A DNA stretch of 64,000 nucleotides from Fontibacter flavus (GCF_042432905.1 NZ_JBHLWI010000002.1:62001-126000), one strand, 5' to 3'; shown: positions 24,890 through 34,450, counted from the first letter of the stretch. Numbers and translations: made by a program. Notes: generated by a model not told the origin, from the letters alone.

Positions 24890-26521
24890 TTGGATATTGT
24901 AAAGAGAAGTTATTATTGGTGGAATAAATGGACTGGCTACTCGCTGCTGATCTTGCTGTTGGTAGCCACTCCACTCTTCACCATTTTCATTAAATTATTT
25001 GATAAGCCGGGAGATAGTTGGTCACATATTGCCAACAACCTCCTTTTTGGTTATTTCCAGAATACAATCTTACTCCTGATAGGAGTAGCATTTTTCACTT
25101 TTTTACTGGGTGTCAGTACAGCTTGGCTGGTTTCCAATTATGAATTTCCGGGCAGAAAATATTTCGAATGGCTGCTGATTCTACCATTGGGATTTCCTGG
25201 ATATATCATGGCTTACACCTATGTAGGCATCCTGGATTATACCGGTCCCTTACAATCATTTCTCCGCAATACTTTTGACATTCATGTTAAGGGAAGCTTG
25301 ATTGACATCATGAATCTTCCAGGAGCCATTTTTATACTTTCCATTACTTTATTTCCCTATGTATTTTTGATTTCCAGATCCTCATTTTTACAACAGTCCA
25401 AAACCTTACAGGAAGCCTCTTTTCTCTTGGGTGCCAATAGGATGCATACCTTCTTCAAGGTGGCGCTTCCCATGGCAAGACCGGCAATCGTTGCAGGTAT
25501 TGCCCTTGCTTCCATGGAGGTGCTGAATGATTACGGTACGGTAAAATACTTTGGTGTCAACACCTTTACTACAGGCATTTTCAGGGCTTGGTTTTCCTTA
25601 GGAGATTCCTCCACGGCAATTTACCTCGCTGCCATCCTGATGATGTTTGTGTTTGTTATCCTGTATTTGGAATCCCTGCAGCGCGGCAACAGACAGTATT
25701 CCGCCGTGAATGGCATCCAAAAACCCACAGCCCGTATCCATCCAACTTGGGGCAAAAAAATACTGTACACAGGTATCAGCTTGACAATCTTTTTGATCAG
25801 CTTCCTGTTTCCGTTTTTACAATTGCTGCATTGGGTCAGTATGACCTATTCGAAAGTGGTAAACAATGATTTCTTTTTATTGATCTACCGTAGCTTCGGT
25901 TTGGCCGCAGTAAGTGGCCTGATCATCGTGATTTTCTCTGTGATTTTGCTTTATGCCCTGAGACTAAGCCCTTTCAAATGGGTGAAAAATATCAGTAAAG
26001 TAGCCACTTTGGGCTATGCCATCCCCGGAGCTGTAATTGCGGTAGGTGTGATGATCCCATTTATTGCGCTGGATAAATGGATTTATGGCTCATTCTTAAG
26101 CAGTAAAACAGCAGGATTGTTTTTCTCGGGAACGCTCTTCGCCTTGGTATTTGCTTATATCGTTCGCTTTATGGCGGTCGGATATAATCCCGTGGAAGCA
26201 GGTTTTCAGAAAATCGGCATCCACATCAATGAAGCAAGCCGATTATTAGGCATCAGAAGCACCAAAACCCTTTGGAAAATTGACCTTCCCTTGATCAAAA
26301 CAAGTTTGGTTTCGGGCATTATCCTGGTTTTTGTGGACGTATTAAAAGAATTACCCTTAACTTTGATTCTTCGTCCATTCAACTATCAGACATTGGCCAC
26401 AAAAGCCTTTGATATGGCTACGAATGAGATGATTGCTGAATCAGCCAATGCTGCTTTGATCATTATCCTGACAGGTATTATCCCGATAATTTTCCTGAAC
26501 AGGCTGATCAAAAAGAGATAA
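24890..26521 (+). CDS. Iron(III) ABC transporter permease (FbpB type)
   Basis: 543 residues with two fused binding-protein-dependent transport domains of about six helices each, the normal FbpB layout. Both EAA loops are visible: QEASFLLGANRMHTFFKVAL near residue 175 and NEASRLLGIRSTKTLWKIDL near 450. The start is a TTG at 24890: the frame is closed by the fbpA stop just upstream and contains no ATG before about residue 100, so a non-ATG start is forced. The weak start may lower permease output relative to the binding protein. Confidence 0.9.
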   Translation: MDIVKRSYYWWNKWTGYSLLILLLVATPLFTIFIKLFDKPGDSWSHIANNLLFGYFQNTILLLIGVAFFTFLLGVSTAWLVSNYEFPGRKYFEWLLILPLGFPGYIMAYTYVGILDYTGPLQSFLRNTFDIHVKGSLIDIMNLPGAIFILSITLFPYVFLISRSSFLQQSKTLQEASFLLGANRMHTFFKVALPMARPAIVAGIALASMEVLNDYGTVKYFGVNTFTTGIFRAWFSLGDSSTAIYLAAILMMFVFVILYLESLQRGNRQYSAVNGIQKPTARIHPTWGKKILYTGISLTIFLISFLFPFLQLLHWVSMTYSKVVNNDFFLLIYRSFGLAAVSGLIIVIFSVILLYALRLSPFKWVKNISKVATLGYAIPGAVIAVGVMIPFIALDKWIYGSFLSSKTAGLFFSGTLFALVFAYIVRFMAVGYNPVEAGFQKIGIHINEASRLLGIRSTKTLWKIDLPLIKTSLVSGIILVFVDVLKELPLTLILRPFNYQTLATKAFDMATNEMIAESANAALIIILTGIIPIIFLNRLIKKR

Positions 26522-26544
26522 ACTAGGGAATTTTGGTCAATAGG

Positions 26545-27576
26545 ATGAGTATTTTATCACTCCAACACGTCAATAAAAAATATAGCCAAGCAAAAGACTT
26601 TGCCATCAATGATGTTTCTTTCGAAGTCAAAGAAGGAGAGATCCTTGCCTTGGTCGGGGAAAGCGGTTCGGGAAAAACCACTTTACTGAGATTAATTGCT
26701 GGATTGGAACATCCTGATTCCGGTAAAATTTCACTTTCCGGCCAAATTATCGTAGAAGGCAAAAAATCAGTCCCTGCCCACCAAAGACAAGTGGGCATGG
26801 TATTTCAGGACTATGCCCTTTTCCCTCACTTGACCATTTTGGAAAATGTAAAATTCGGTCTGACAAAGGGCAATACCGACCAAATTGCCTTAGATACCCT
26901 GAAATTGGTGGGATTGACAGAAGATTTTAGCAAATATCCACATCAATTATCCGGAGGACAGCAACAGCGTGTGGCTTTGGCAAGGGCCATTGCCCCCAAT
27001 CCAAAAATCCTCTTGATGGACGAGCCTTTCAGCAACCTTGACGCCATGCTGAAGGATCAGGTCAGAGAGGAAATTCGACAAATTATCAAAAAAACAGGTA
27101 TTACAGCTATTTTTGTCACGCACGATACCAAAGATGCCTTATCCACAGCAGACAGAATTGCCATCTTGCATAAAGGCTACCTGCAGCAGATAGACACACC
27201 TAAGGTATTGTACGAGACACCGGTAAATCCCTACGTGGCGAACTTCTTTGGTAAAAGAAATGAAATCATCGCCATCCCAAGTGAAGATGGATTTTATACT
27301 TCATTTGGTTTTATCACCGATCCAGAGGCTAAGAAGTATTCAGGAAAAGTCAAGTTGCTTTTCCGCCCAGAACATGGAGAGGTGGTACAGCGGGATGGTC
27401 AGCAACTCGTAGGTAAAATTGTCAAAATCTCCTATTTCGGTAGTCATCAAGTTGTCAAACTTGCCGATGAAGAGGGGAAAAGAGTCACCATTAGGACCAA
27501 TCCTGGAAGATCTTTTGAAGGGATGGATGAAGCCTGCTTCTACCTTTGGAAATATGATATAGAAGAGGCTTTTTAG
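26545..27576 (+). CDS. Iron(III) ABC transporter ATP-binding protein (FbpC type)
   Basis: 343 residues. Walker A GESGSGKTT, Q-loop VFQDYALFPHLT, signature LSGGQQQRVALARA, Walker B ILLMDEPFSNLD and the switch His in FVTHDTKDAL are all intact. After residue about 240 comes a TOBE-like regulatory domain (LLFRPEHGE, ISYFGSHQVVKL). The ATG at 26545 is preferred over an in-frame TTG four codons upstream. It powers the permease 23 bp upstream; together the three genes form one Fe3+ import operon. Confidence 0.92.
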   Translation: MSILSLQHVNKKYSQAKDFAINDVSFEVKEGEILALVGESGSGKTTLLRLIAGLEHPDSGKISLSGQIIVEGKKSVPAHQRQVGMVFQDYALFPHLTILENVKFGLTKGNTDQIALDTLKLVGLTEDFSKYPHQLSGGQQQRVALARAIAPNPKILLMDEPFSNLDAMLKDQVREEIRQIIKKTGITAIFVTHDTKDALSTADRIAILHKGYLQQIDTPKVLYETPVNPYVANFFGKRNEIIAIPSEDGFYTSFGFITDPEAKKYSGKVKLLFRPEHGEVVQRDGQQLVGKIVKISYFGSHQVVKLADEEGKRVTIRTNPGRSFEGMDEACFYLWKYDIEEAF

Positions 27577-28351
27577 AATCGAGCTTGCCTACCGTTAGGT
27601 AGGAGATTAGACACGAGCTTGGCTACGTTTAGAAAAGAAACAAGACCCAAGAAGCAAGAAATAAGAATTTTGGAAGGTTGGACCGAACGTAAAGAAATCA
27701 GCCCTTTGGCTGCCCCTGAAGCTTTCAAGGTAGTGAGGGGTCAGGATGCAGAGTAGGAATATGAAGAAGAACCAAGGCAAAAGGCAAAAGTAAAAAGGGG
27801 TATTTTTGAACCATTGATATTCTTGGGATTAAGACTTTCCTTAAGATTCGTATTCTTTTGATTTCTGCTCAATATGGACTTAGCTTCTCTTTGTCATGCC
27901 GATATTTTAAAATCTCAGTATAGCGACACATTCGATGTCATAATCTTTTCTGTAAATGCCAAGCTTTCCTTTAACATTACTTTCTTCAGATACATCAATA
28001 AATGAAATCGAGACAAGGATTTGCCTCCAATTTTATTTGTCGATCTCATTCCTCCAAATCATGAAACAAGAGAATTTGTATCTACAGGTGATGGACAAGT
28101 CATGTAAAAAAGGAATAGAAATCTGTGCCCCCATCCTTTGCACTGAGAGCGTTGTTAGCATACCTTATATCTATGCTACCTGCCTTTTATCAAACTGAGG
28201 CATCTTTCCGCTTATTTTTTACGATTTTAAATTTTTAACAAAGGGCTTTTTGAAGTAATATTATACTGATATTATCAAAAAGTGACAAATAATACATAGC
28301 TCTTGGAGCCAATCACTTTTTGATAAGGATTAACCTTAAACCCTTTGTAGC
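27577..28351. other. 775-bp intergenic region with repeat-family A, a possible ORF remnant and a large inverted repeat
   Basis: The first 90 bp hold a copy of repeat family A (GAGCTTGCCTACCGTTAGGT at 27581-27600, then a purine-rich AAGAAGCAAGAAAT stretch). On the minus strand about 27920-28160 reads as protein-like text interrupted by one stop, ending in KDYDIECVAILRF. The last 80 bp hold the inverted repeat described separately. No intact gene, tRNA or IS is visible. Confidence 0.5.
28272..28326. promoter_or_regulatory. 14-bp perfect inverted repeat upstream of the sugar operon
   Basis: TTATCAAAAAGTGA (28272-28285) and TCACTTTTTGATAA (28313-28326) are exact inverted copies separated by 27 bp. 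That spacer contains a small GCTC-TTG-GAGC hairpin. It lies 26 bp before the ATG of the Gfo/Idh gene. It could be a paired operator or an RNA leader hairpin. Confidence 0.55.
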
Positions 28352-29671
28352 ATGAAAAAAAGTAATTCCCAGTTTTCCCGAAGGAAATTTTTGGGAACCT
28401 CATTACTCGGAGCAGCCGGGCTTTCCTTTCTACCTGGACTGAGTTCGGCCAAAAACCAAAACCATTCTGCTTTTGAAGACATCCATCAGATCCGCATGGG
28501 ATTCATCGGTGTGGGACGTCAGGCCATGGGTATTCTCAATGGCATGATGCGTATCTCTGGGGTGGAAGTCCTCGCCTGTGCAGATGTCTATGACATCAAA
28601 AGAGAAAGGTTCAAGTTGAGGGTAAATAAAATTAGCTCAGAATTGGGCAAACCAAGCCCAAAAGTAGATACCTATTCCGAATACAAAGATTTATTGGCGA
28701 GGCCTGATATTGATGCAGTGGTCATTGCCTCTCCAGACCATTGGCATGCGCTGATGGCTATTGATGCCTGTAATGCCGGTAAGGATGTTTACCTGGAAAA
28801 GCCACTGACACTGACCATCAAAGAAGGTCAGGAACTCATCAAGGCAGTGAGGAAAAATGGAACTGTATTGGCTGTAGGAAGTCAGCAGCGTTCAGATCTG
28901 AATTTCCAACATGCTGCACGTATGGTCTTGAGGGGTAAAATTGGCAAAGTAGAAAAAGTTTTGGTACATGTAGGTCAGCCCGAACATCCCAAACCTTATG
29001 ACCTTGAAAAGCAGGATATCCCTGCAGGATTGGACTGGAAATCCTGGCTGGGTCCCTTACCTGAAATGCATTTCAACGAACAACTCAATCCTCCGATTTC
29101 CCTAAATCCTGAAGAAAATGAAAAATTATGGGGTGCCTGGAGGTGGTACAGGGAAACTGGAGGCGGATACATGACTGATTGGGGAGCCCATATGTTTGAT
29201 ATAGCCCAATGGGGACTTGGAATGGACAGAAGTGGTCCGGTAAAAGTCATCCCTGGAAGAGATGGTCAGCCACTAACCTATCATTATGCCAATGGTGTGG
29301 AAATGGTTGTCGGGCCATTCGATGAAGGAAGACAGGGCGTAAAATTCTTAGGAGATAAAGGCTGGATCAAGGTTTCCAGAGGAAATTTTGAGTCTTCCAA
29401 TGCAAGCCTGAAGCCAACCATGGAAAGACCCAACTTGGGGTATCCTCCACATTATTGGGATTTTATCGATTCCATCATCAAAAGAAAAGACCCCATTGTA
29501 CCGGTCGAAGTGGGCCACAGCACCTGTGTCATCTGCACCATCGGCAATATCACCAATGAACTGGGAAGGACTTTGGACTGGGATCCTGTAAACCAAACCT
29601 TCCCCAATGATTGGGAAGCAAAAGCCAGACTACATTATAATTATGAAAATGGATACCAACTAAAATCCTAG
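28352..29671 (+). CDS. Gfo/Idh/MocA family oxidoreductase, Tat-exported
   Basis: 439 residues. The N terminus has a twin-arginine signal (FSRRKFLGTSLLGAAGLSF), so it is folded with its cofactor before export to the periplasm. Rossmann domain: MGFIGVGRQAMGI (NAD(P) loop), VVIASPDHWHA and the EKPLTL lysine motif. The C-terminal alpha/beta domain includes the typical MTDWGAHMFDIAQW with the catalytic-type His. It probably oxidises or reduces a sugar or sugar acid. It is the first gene of the 28.3-34.2 kb operon, and 5 bp separates it from the next gene. Confidence 0.92.
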   Translation: MKKSNSQFSRRKFLGTSLLGAAGLSFLPGLSSAKNQNHSAFEDIHQIRMGFIGVGRQAMGILNGMMRISGVEVLACADVYDIKRERFKLRVNKISSELGKPSPKVDTYSEYKDLLARPDIDAVVIASPDHWHALMAIDACNAGKDVYLEKPLTLTIKEGQELIKAVRKNGTVLAVGSQQRSDLNFQHAARMVLRGKIGKVEKVLVHVGQPEHPKPYDLEKQDIPAGLDWKSWLGPLPEMHFNEQLNPPISLNPEENEKLWGAWRWYRETGGGYMTDWGAHMFDIAQWGLGMDRSGPVKVIPGRDGQPLTYHYANGVEMVVGPFDEGRQGVKFLGDKGWIKVSRGNFESSNASLKPTMERPNLGYPPHYWDFIDSIIKRKDPIVPVEVGHSTCVICTIGNITNELGRTLDWDPVNQTFPNDWEAKARLHYNYENGYQLKS

Positions 29672-29676
29672 ATATT

Positions 29677-30540
29677 ATGAATAACAGAAGAGATTTTCTA
29701 AAAGCAACAGGGGCATTGGCTCTCTCCAGCCTGTTAAAACCATCGGCATTATGGGCAGATACCCTGGCAAAGAAGCCTATCGGTCTCCAATTGTATTCCG
29801 TCAGAGATGCCATGCGCGAAGATCCACAGGGAACCCTCCAAATGGTGTCTTCCATAGGTTATAGAAGTCTGGAGACGGCCAATTATGCAGATGGAAAAGT
29901 ATATGGAATGGATCCCGTATTTTTCAAAAAATACATCTCTGACCTGGGCATGAGATTAAGAAGTGCCCATTTGGGAGGACCCAGAACCTACGATCCTGCC
30001 AAAAAAGAGGAGGCATTGGATTGGTGGAAAAAGGCAGCTGATGACCACAAACTCATGGGTGCCAAATACCTGATCAAACCATCCATGCCTATTCCTACCA
30101 CCTTGAAAGAACTTGATATTTGGTGTAATTATTATAATGAGGTAGGAGAAATAGCCCAAAAAACAGGCTTAAAGTTTGGGTTCCATAACCATGCCAGGGA
30201 ATTCGAAAAAATCGAAGGCAAAGTGATGATGGATTACATGATCGAGAATACAGATCCTAAACTGGTTTGCTTTGAATTGGATGTCTATTGGTCCCAAAAA
30301 GGAGGTCAGGATCCAGTAGCCTATATCAATAAATATGGAAAACGATTTCCCGTGTTGCATATCAAGGATGAAGAAGAAATCGGTGCTAGCGGTACCATGG
30401 ATTTCAAATCCATCTTTGAGGCTGCTTACAAAAACGGCATGAAGGAATACTTTGTAGAAGTGGAGCGGTACAATTTTGAACCTGTCATCAGCGTACAGAA
30501 AAGCTATGAGTTTTTGAACAAAGCATCCTATGTCAGATAA
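29677..30540 (+). CDS. Sugar phosphate isomerase/epimerase (AP endonuclease 2 fold), Tat-exported
   Basis: 287 residues. Tat signal (MNNRRDFLKATGALALSSLL). A TIM-barrel of the xylose-isomerase-like family holds the metal-site pieces GFHNHAREFE, CFELDVYW, PVLHIKDEEE and YFVEVERYNF. These proteins isomerise or epimerise sugars or inositols and often pair with Gfo/Idh enzymes, as here. Both being Tat-exported places the two steps in the periplasm. The exact substrate is unknown. Confidence 0.9.
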   Translation: MNNRRDFLKATGALALSSLLKPSALWADTLAKKPIGLQLYSVRDAMREDPQGTLQMVSSIGYRSLETANYADGKVYGMDPVFFKKYISDLGMRLRSAHLGGPRTYDPAKKEEALDWWKKAADDHKLMGAKYLIKPSMPIPTTLKELDIWCNYYNEVGEIAQKTGLKFGFHNHAREFEKIEGKVMMDYMIENTDPKLVCFELDVYWSQKGGQDPVAYINKYGKRFPVLHIKDEEEIGASGTMDFKSIFEAAYKNGMKEYFVEVERYNFEPVISVQKSYEFLNKASYVR

Positions 30541-30543
30541 GCC

Positions 30544-33015
30544 ATGAGTTATCGTGAATTCATACACAGACCAACCTTAGTGATTTTACTGGGGTTGGTT
30601 TGTTTTTTGGGAATGGGGCTAAAAGGAAAGACGACCTTTTCAAGCCTTCCCAATGCAGGATTGCTCTATCCTGAACTTCAAGCTCAAAACATACCGTCCA
30701 AAGTGATAAACTCAGGACAACAGGAAAATATTGCCTGGAAGGCCCGATGGATCAGCCTTCCCGAAAATGAATTGCCGCGCTATGCAGTAGTACAGGCCAG
30801 AAATGAATTCGAGCTTGTCCGAGTTCCACAAAAACTGATGATTGACCTTTCTGCTGTCATCCGGTACAAATTATTCATCAATGGCGTGTACATTGGTCAG
30901 GGACCGGCCAACAATGACCTGCAGCATTATGCCTATGATACTTATGACATAGCCCCACATCTGAAAACCGGAAAAAATGTGATCGCTCTGACAGTTTTTT
31001 CCTTGGGAGAAATGAACCCCTTGCGCTATCATGACCTGGGCTTGAGATTTATCGTTCAGACTTCAGCTCCTGATTTTGAAAAAACACTCAATACAGGAAC
31101 AGGCACTTGGAAAATCCAAGTCAACCAAGCCTATGAAGCCACTGTCAGAGGAAAGGATTTTGATATCTATGGCTATTTTGCCATGGGAGGGGGAGAACAG
31201 ATTGAAGGCGATAAATATCCCTGGGATTGGCATCAAACAGGTTTCGATGATAGCGCATGGTCAAATCCAAGAATATTAGATCCAGGAAGGTCCTACGGGC
31301 ATAGCCATTCCTATGGTCATGCCGAAATCAGCCTCAACAAAAGGGAAATCCCGATGATGAATGAGGAAGCCGAAAAAAGGCCCAAAATCAGGAAGACTTC
31401 CGGCTATTGGCAAGAGGAATTATTGGCAGCATGGAACAATCAGGAATCACTGCGTATTCCAAAGTATACCGAAACTGTCATTTTACTCGATCAGGAATAC
31501 CTCACCAAAGGACATACCCATTTTACCTTTTCAGGTGGAGAAGGGGCAGTGGTGGAAGTGGCATATGCAGAAGCCCTGTTTGGACCAGACAGAACACAGG
31601 GAAACCGAAATGAAATAGAAGGCAAAGCACTTATAGGTCAAACAGACCGCTATATTTTGGATGGTGGATCCAAGAGAAGTTATTCCCAGCTTTTACCACG
31701 AACTTGGCGCTTCATTGAACTCAGGATCAAAACTTCAAATGAAGATCTCATTTTTGACAATTATTTTGCACACAAATTTTTTTACCCTTTTGAACAGGCA
31801 GGAAGTTTTTCCACACCTTTTCAAATACATGAGGATATCTGGGAGGTAGGATGGAGGACTGCCTTGCTCTGTGCAGATGAAACTTATATGGATTGTCCCT
31901 ATTATGAGCAGTTGCAGTATGTAGGAGATACACGCGTTCAAGCATTGATTTCGCTATATGCGGCTGGAGATGACCGCTTGATGAAGAATGCCATCCGGCA
32001 GTTTGCCCATTCCATCACTGATGAAGGCATCACCCAAAGCCGGTATCCTTCTAGTCTGCCACAGATGATTCCACCTTATTCCCTCTTTTGGGTGAACATG
32101 CTCCATGATTATTACATGCACCGGGATGATCCTGAATTTGTGGAAAAGTACCTGCCTCAGATCAGCTCTGTTTTGCATTGGTTTGAAAACAAACTTCAGG
32201 ATGATTACATCCTAGGCCCAATGCCTTGGTGGTCCTATACCGATGTCACTGGTTGGGAGATGTCCTCACCTCCTGGATTCAAAGACGGGGGTTCAGTTGT
32301 CATGACCTTACAATATCTCTATGCTATTCAGGAAGCCATTCCATTATTTCAAAATTTTGGTAAGGGATATTTGGCAGGACATTTTAGGGACTTATCCACA
32401 AAAATCCAGAATAGCATCCACGAAAAAGCTTGGGTTCAGGAAAGGGGAATGCTGGCTGATTTGGCTAATCAATCAAGCTTCAGTCAACATGCCAACATTT
32501 TCGGCATACTTACCAACACGGTGGATAAATCTCTTCATGGACAATTGTTCCAAAAAATCATTGAGGAAGAAGGACTAGCACAGGCCAACATCTATTTCAG
32601 GTTTTATTTGACCCGTGCAGCCCAATACAGTGGCAATGGTGATTATTTTATCAACAACCTGCAGACCTGGGAAAGAATGTTGGAAGAAGGATTAACGACC
32701 TTTGCGGAACATGAATTCAGCACGAGATCAGACTGCCACGCTTGGAGCGCGAGCCCCAATTTTGAATTTATCCACACGGTATGTGGTATTCAGCCGAAAG
32801 AGAAGCATTTTCGCTCCGTCCTCATTGCGCCCAATCCCGGATACTTATCCACATTTGAAGGCAGCATGCCACATCCCAAAGGGAAAATCCTGACGAAATA
32901 TGATTTTGAGCAAAATTATGCCGAAATTACCTTACCTCCCGGCCTTGAAGGAACCTTTGAATGGCAGGGAAAAAGCTATGCACTTAAATCCGGAAACAAC
33001 ACCGTTAAATGGTAA
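30544..33015 (+). CDS. GH78-like alpha-L-rhamnosidase
   Basis: 823 residues. An N-terminal hydrophobic segment (residues 12-27) serves as signal or anchor. A beta-sandwich region follows (about 55-200: LMIDLSAVIRYKLFINGVYI, with a carbohydrate-binding look). The six-hairpin catalytic barrel spans about 400-760 with DETYMDCPYYEQLQYVGDTR at about 445-464, which corresponds to the acidic catalytic region of GH78 (DCPxRxExxxWxGD). The usual RxE there is replaced by YYEQ, a variant seen in GH78-like subgroups. A C-terminal beta domain ends the chain. It likely releases rhamnose or a related sugar from plant or algal glycans. The gap to the isomerase gene is 3 bp. Confidence 0.82.
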   Translation: MSYREFIHRPTLVILLGLVCFLGMGLKGKTTFSSLPNAGLLYPELQAQNIPSKVINSGQQENIAWKARWISLPENELPRYAVVQARNEFELVRVPQKLMIDLSAVIRYKLFINGVYIGQGPANNDLQHYAYDTYDIAPHLKTGKNVIALTVFSLGEMNPLRYHDLGLRFIVQTSAPDFEKTLNTGTGTWKIQVNQAYEATVRGKDFDIYGYFAMGGGEQIEGDKYPWDWHQTGFDDSAWSNPRILDPGRSYGHSHSYGHAEISLNKREIPMMNEEAEKRPKIRKTSGYWQEELLAAWNNQESLRIPKYTETVILLDQEYLTKGHTHFTFSGGEGAVVEVAYAEALFGPDRTQGNRNEIEGKALIGQTDRYILDGGSKRSYSQLLPRTWRFIELRIKTSNEDLIFDNYFAHKFFYPFEQAGSFSTPFQIHEDIWEVGWRTALLCADETYMDCPYYEQLQYVGDTRVQALISLYAAGDDRLMKNAIRQFAHSITDEGITQSRYPSSLPQMIPPYSLFWVNMLHDYYMHRDDPEFVEKYLPQISSVLHWFENKLQDDYILGPMPWWSYTDVTGWEMSSPPGFKDGGSVVMTLQYLYAIQEAIPLFQNFGKGYLAGHFRDLSTKIQNSIHEKAWVQERGMLADLANQSSFSQHANIFGILTNTVDKSLHGQLFQKIIEEEGLAQANIYFRFYLTRAAQYSGNGDYFINNLQTWERMLEEGLTTFAEHEFSTRSDCHAWSASPNFEFIHTVCGIQPKEKHFRSVLIAPNPGYLSTFEGSMPHPKGKILTKYDFEQNYAEITLPPGLEGTFEWQGKSYALKSGNNTVKW

Positions 33016-33033
33016 CCAAACACCTTTAGACCT

Positions 33034-34227
33034 ATGAAAAAACAACACTTATCCACAATCCTCTTACTCAGTATGGTCTTCGCTTGGGCCTGCCAACAAG
33101 GAAACAAAGAACAGGAAGTATCGTCAGCCGGTACTGACTTTGTACCCAATCCTCAGGAACTGGCAGAACAACCTGTGGGCAAATTATCCATCGGAGATAA
33201 AGCCCCTTTCTTCCGCTTGCCCAATATTGATGGCAAGTATGTTTCCATCGATGATTTTGAAAGTTCGGAAGTACTGGTCATCAACTTTACCTGCAACCAT
33301 TGTCCAACTGCACAGGCCTATGAAGACAGGTTTATTCAGGTCGTGGATGACTATAAAAGCAAAGGTGTGGCTTTCGTGGCCATTTCACCCAATAGCCCTA
33401 TTGGCATCTTACCTGAAGAGCTTGGCTACACAGACCTGAATGATGACTACCGCAGCATGCAGATCCGTTATGTGGATAAAAAGTATAATTTTCCATACCT
33501 CTATGATGGAGACAAGCATGAATACTCTTTGGCCTATGGGCCTGATGCCACCCCACATGTTTTCGTATTTGACAAAGAAAGGAAATTAACCTACTCAGGC
33601 AGGTTGGATGCTTCAGAGAAGCCCGGTACTGCCAATGCTGATGACCTGAGAAATGCCATAGACAAAACCTTGGCAGGAGAAGCTTTGCCAGCAGATCAGG
33701 CCATCAACCCTGCCTTTGGCTGCTCCACCAAATGGGCCTGGAAAAACGAATATACCCTCAAAACCAATGAAGAGTGGAAACAAAGGCCGGTGGAAGTTCA
33801 AAAGATATCCACATCGGGTCTTGCAGAATTGCTGAAAAACGACAGCGATAAGTTATTGTTGATCAACTTCTGGGCAACCTGGTGCGGGCCTTGTGTGGTG
33901 GAATATCCGGAGTTTATTGAGATTCAGCGTATGTATGGTGCTCGTGACTTTCAATTTGTTTCATTGAGTATGGACAGTCCCGAACAGGAAGAGAAAGTGT
34001 TGAAGTTTCTCAAAAGCAAGCATTCTGCGGTACCTAATTATCTCATCGATACCGAAGACAAATATGCGGTGATTGAGGTGGTCAAAAATGATTGGGGAGG
34101 CAGTTTGCCGATCACCTTATTGATCGAGCCGGGAGGTAATATTGCCTACAAAGTGATGGGTGAAATCAATGCTTTGGAATTGAAAAGAGCGATTGTAGAC
34201 CATCCGATGATTGGGAGATATTATTGA
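33034..34227 (+). CDS. Lipoprotein with two thioredoxin-fold domains
   Basis: 397 residues. Lipoprotein signal (lipobox AWAC, Cys near 20). Domain 1 (about 45-215) is AhpC/TSA-redoxin-like, with VLVINFTCNHCPTA in place of the usual active site, giving a CNHC pair. Domain 2 (about 260-390) is TlpA-like with the classical WCGPC in LLINFWATWCGPC and a cis-Pro region SLPITLLI. Two redox sites on one lipid-anchored chain suggest disulfide or thioether chemistry in the periplasm. It follows the GH78 gene by 18 bp and is the last gene of the sugar operon; the reason for that pairing is unknown. Confidence 0.88.
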   Translation: MKKQHLSTILLLSMVFAWACQQGNKEQEVSSAGTDFVPNPQELAEQPVGKLSIGDKAPFFRLPNIDGKYVSIDDFESSEVLVINFTCNHCPTAQAYEDRFIQVVDDYKSKGVAFVAISPNSPIGILPEELGYTDLNDDYRSMQIRYVDKKYNFPYLYDGDKHEYSLAYGPDATPHVFVFDKERKLTYSGRLDASEKPGTANADDLRNAIDKTLAGEALPADQAINPAFGCSTKWAWKNEYTLKTNEEWKQRPVEVQKISTSGLAELLKNDSDKLLLINFWATWCGPCVVEYPEFIEIQRMYGARDFQFVSLSMDSPEQEEKVLKFLKSKHSAVPNYLIDTEDKYAVIEVVKNDWGGSLPITLLIEPGGNIAYKVMGEINALELKRAIVDHPMIGRYY

Positions 34228-34271
34228 GAGACTAGAGATTAGACTTGCCTGCTGCAAGCAGGAGCGAGAAG

Positions 34272-34337
34272 CGAGCTTGCCTAACTTTAGGTAGGAGATC
34301 AGAAAAGAAACAAGATTCAAGAAGCAAGAAACAAGAA
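34272..34337 (+). repeat. Dispersed repeat family A (copy at 34.3 kb)
   Basis: Core GAGCTTGCCTAACTTTAGGT is followed by AGGAGATCAG and a purine-rich CAAGAAGCAAGAAACAAGA stretch. Related copies: 27580-27665 on the plus strand and 48099-48141 on the minus strand (CTACCTGAAGGTAGGCAAGC). The CCTA-N-TAGG core forms a short hairpin. Confidence 0.7.
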
Positions 34338-34360
34338 AGAGACCGCTGGGATTTTGGAAT

Positions 34361-34397
34361 GACCTCTGAGGTTTTTGAAACCTCGGAGGTCTTTTTT
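34361..34397 (+). terminator. Terminator of the sugar operon
   Basis: GACCTCTGAGGTTT pairs with AAACCTCGGAGGTC (one T-G wobble) around a TTG loop, followed by six T. It is the first T-tailed hairpin after the thioredoxin gene, 133 bp downstream. Confidence 0.75.
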
Positions 34398-34450
34398 ATG
34401 AAAGGGGAAGTCGGATGACTGATGTCTGATGTTGGATGTTGGATGTTGGA

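Noticed and set aside
27956..28198. An 80-codon plus-strand frame in the 27.6-28.3 kb gap
   Set aside because: No ribosome-binding site, no recognisable motif and a random-looking composition; the minus strand there looks more protein-like but is broken.
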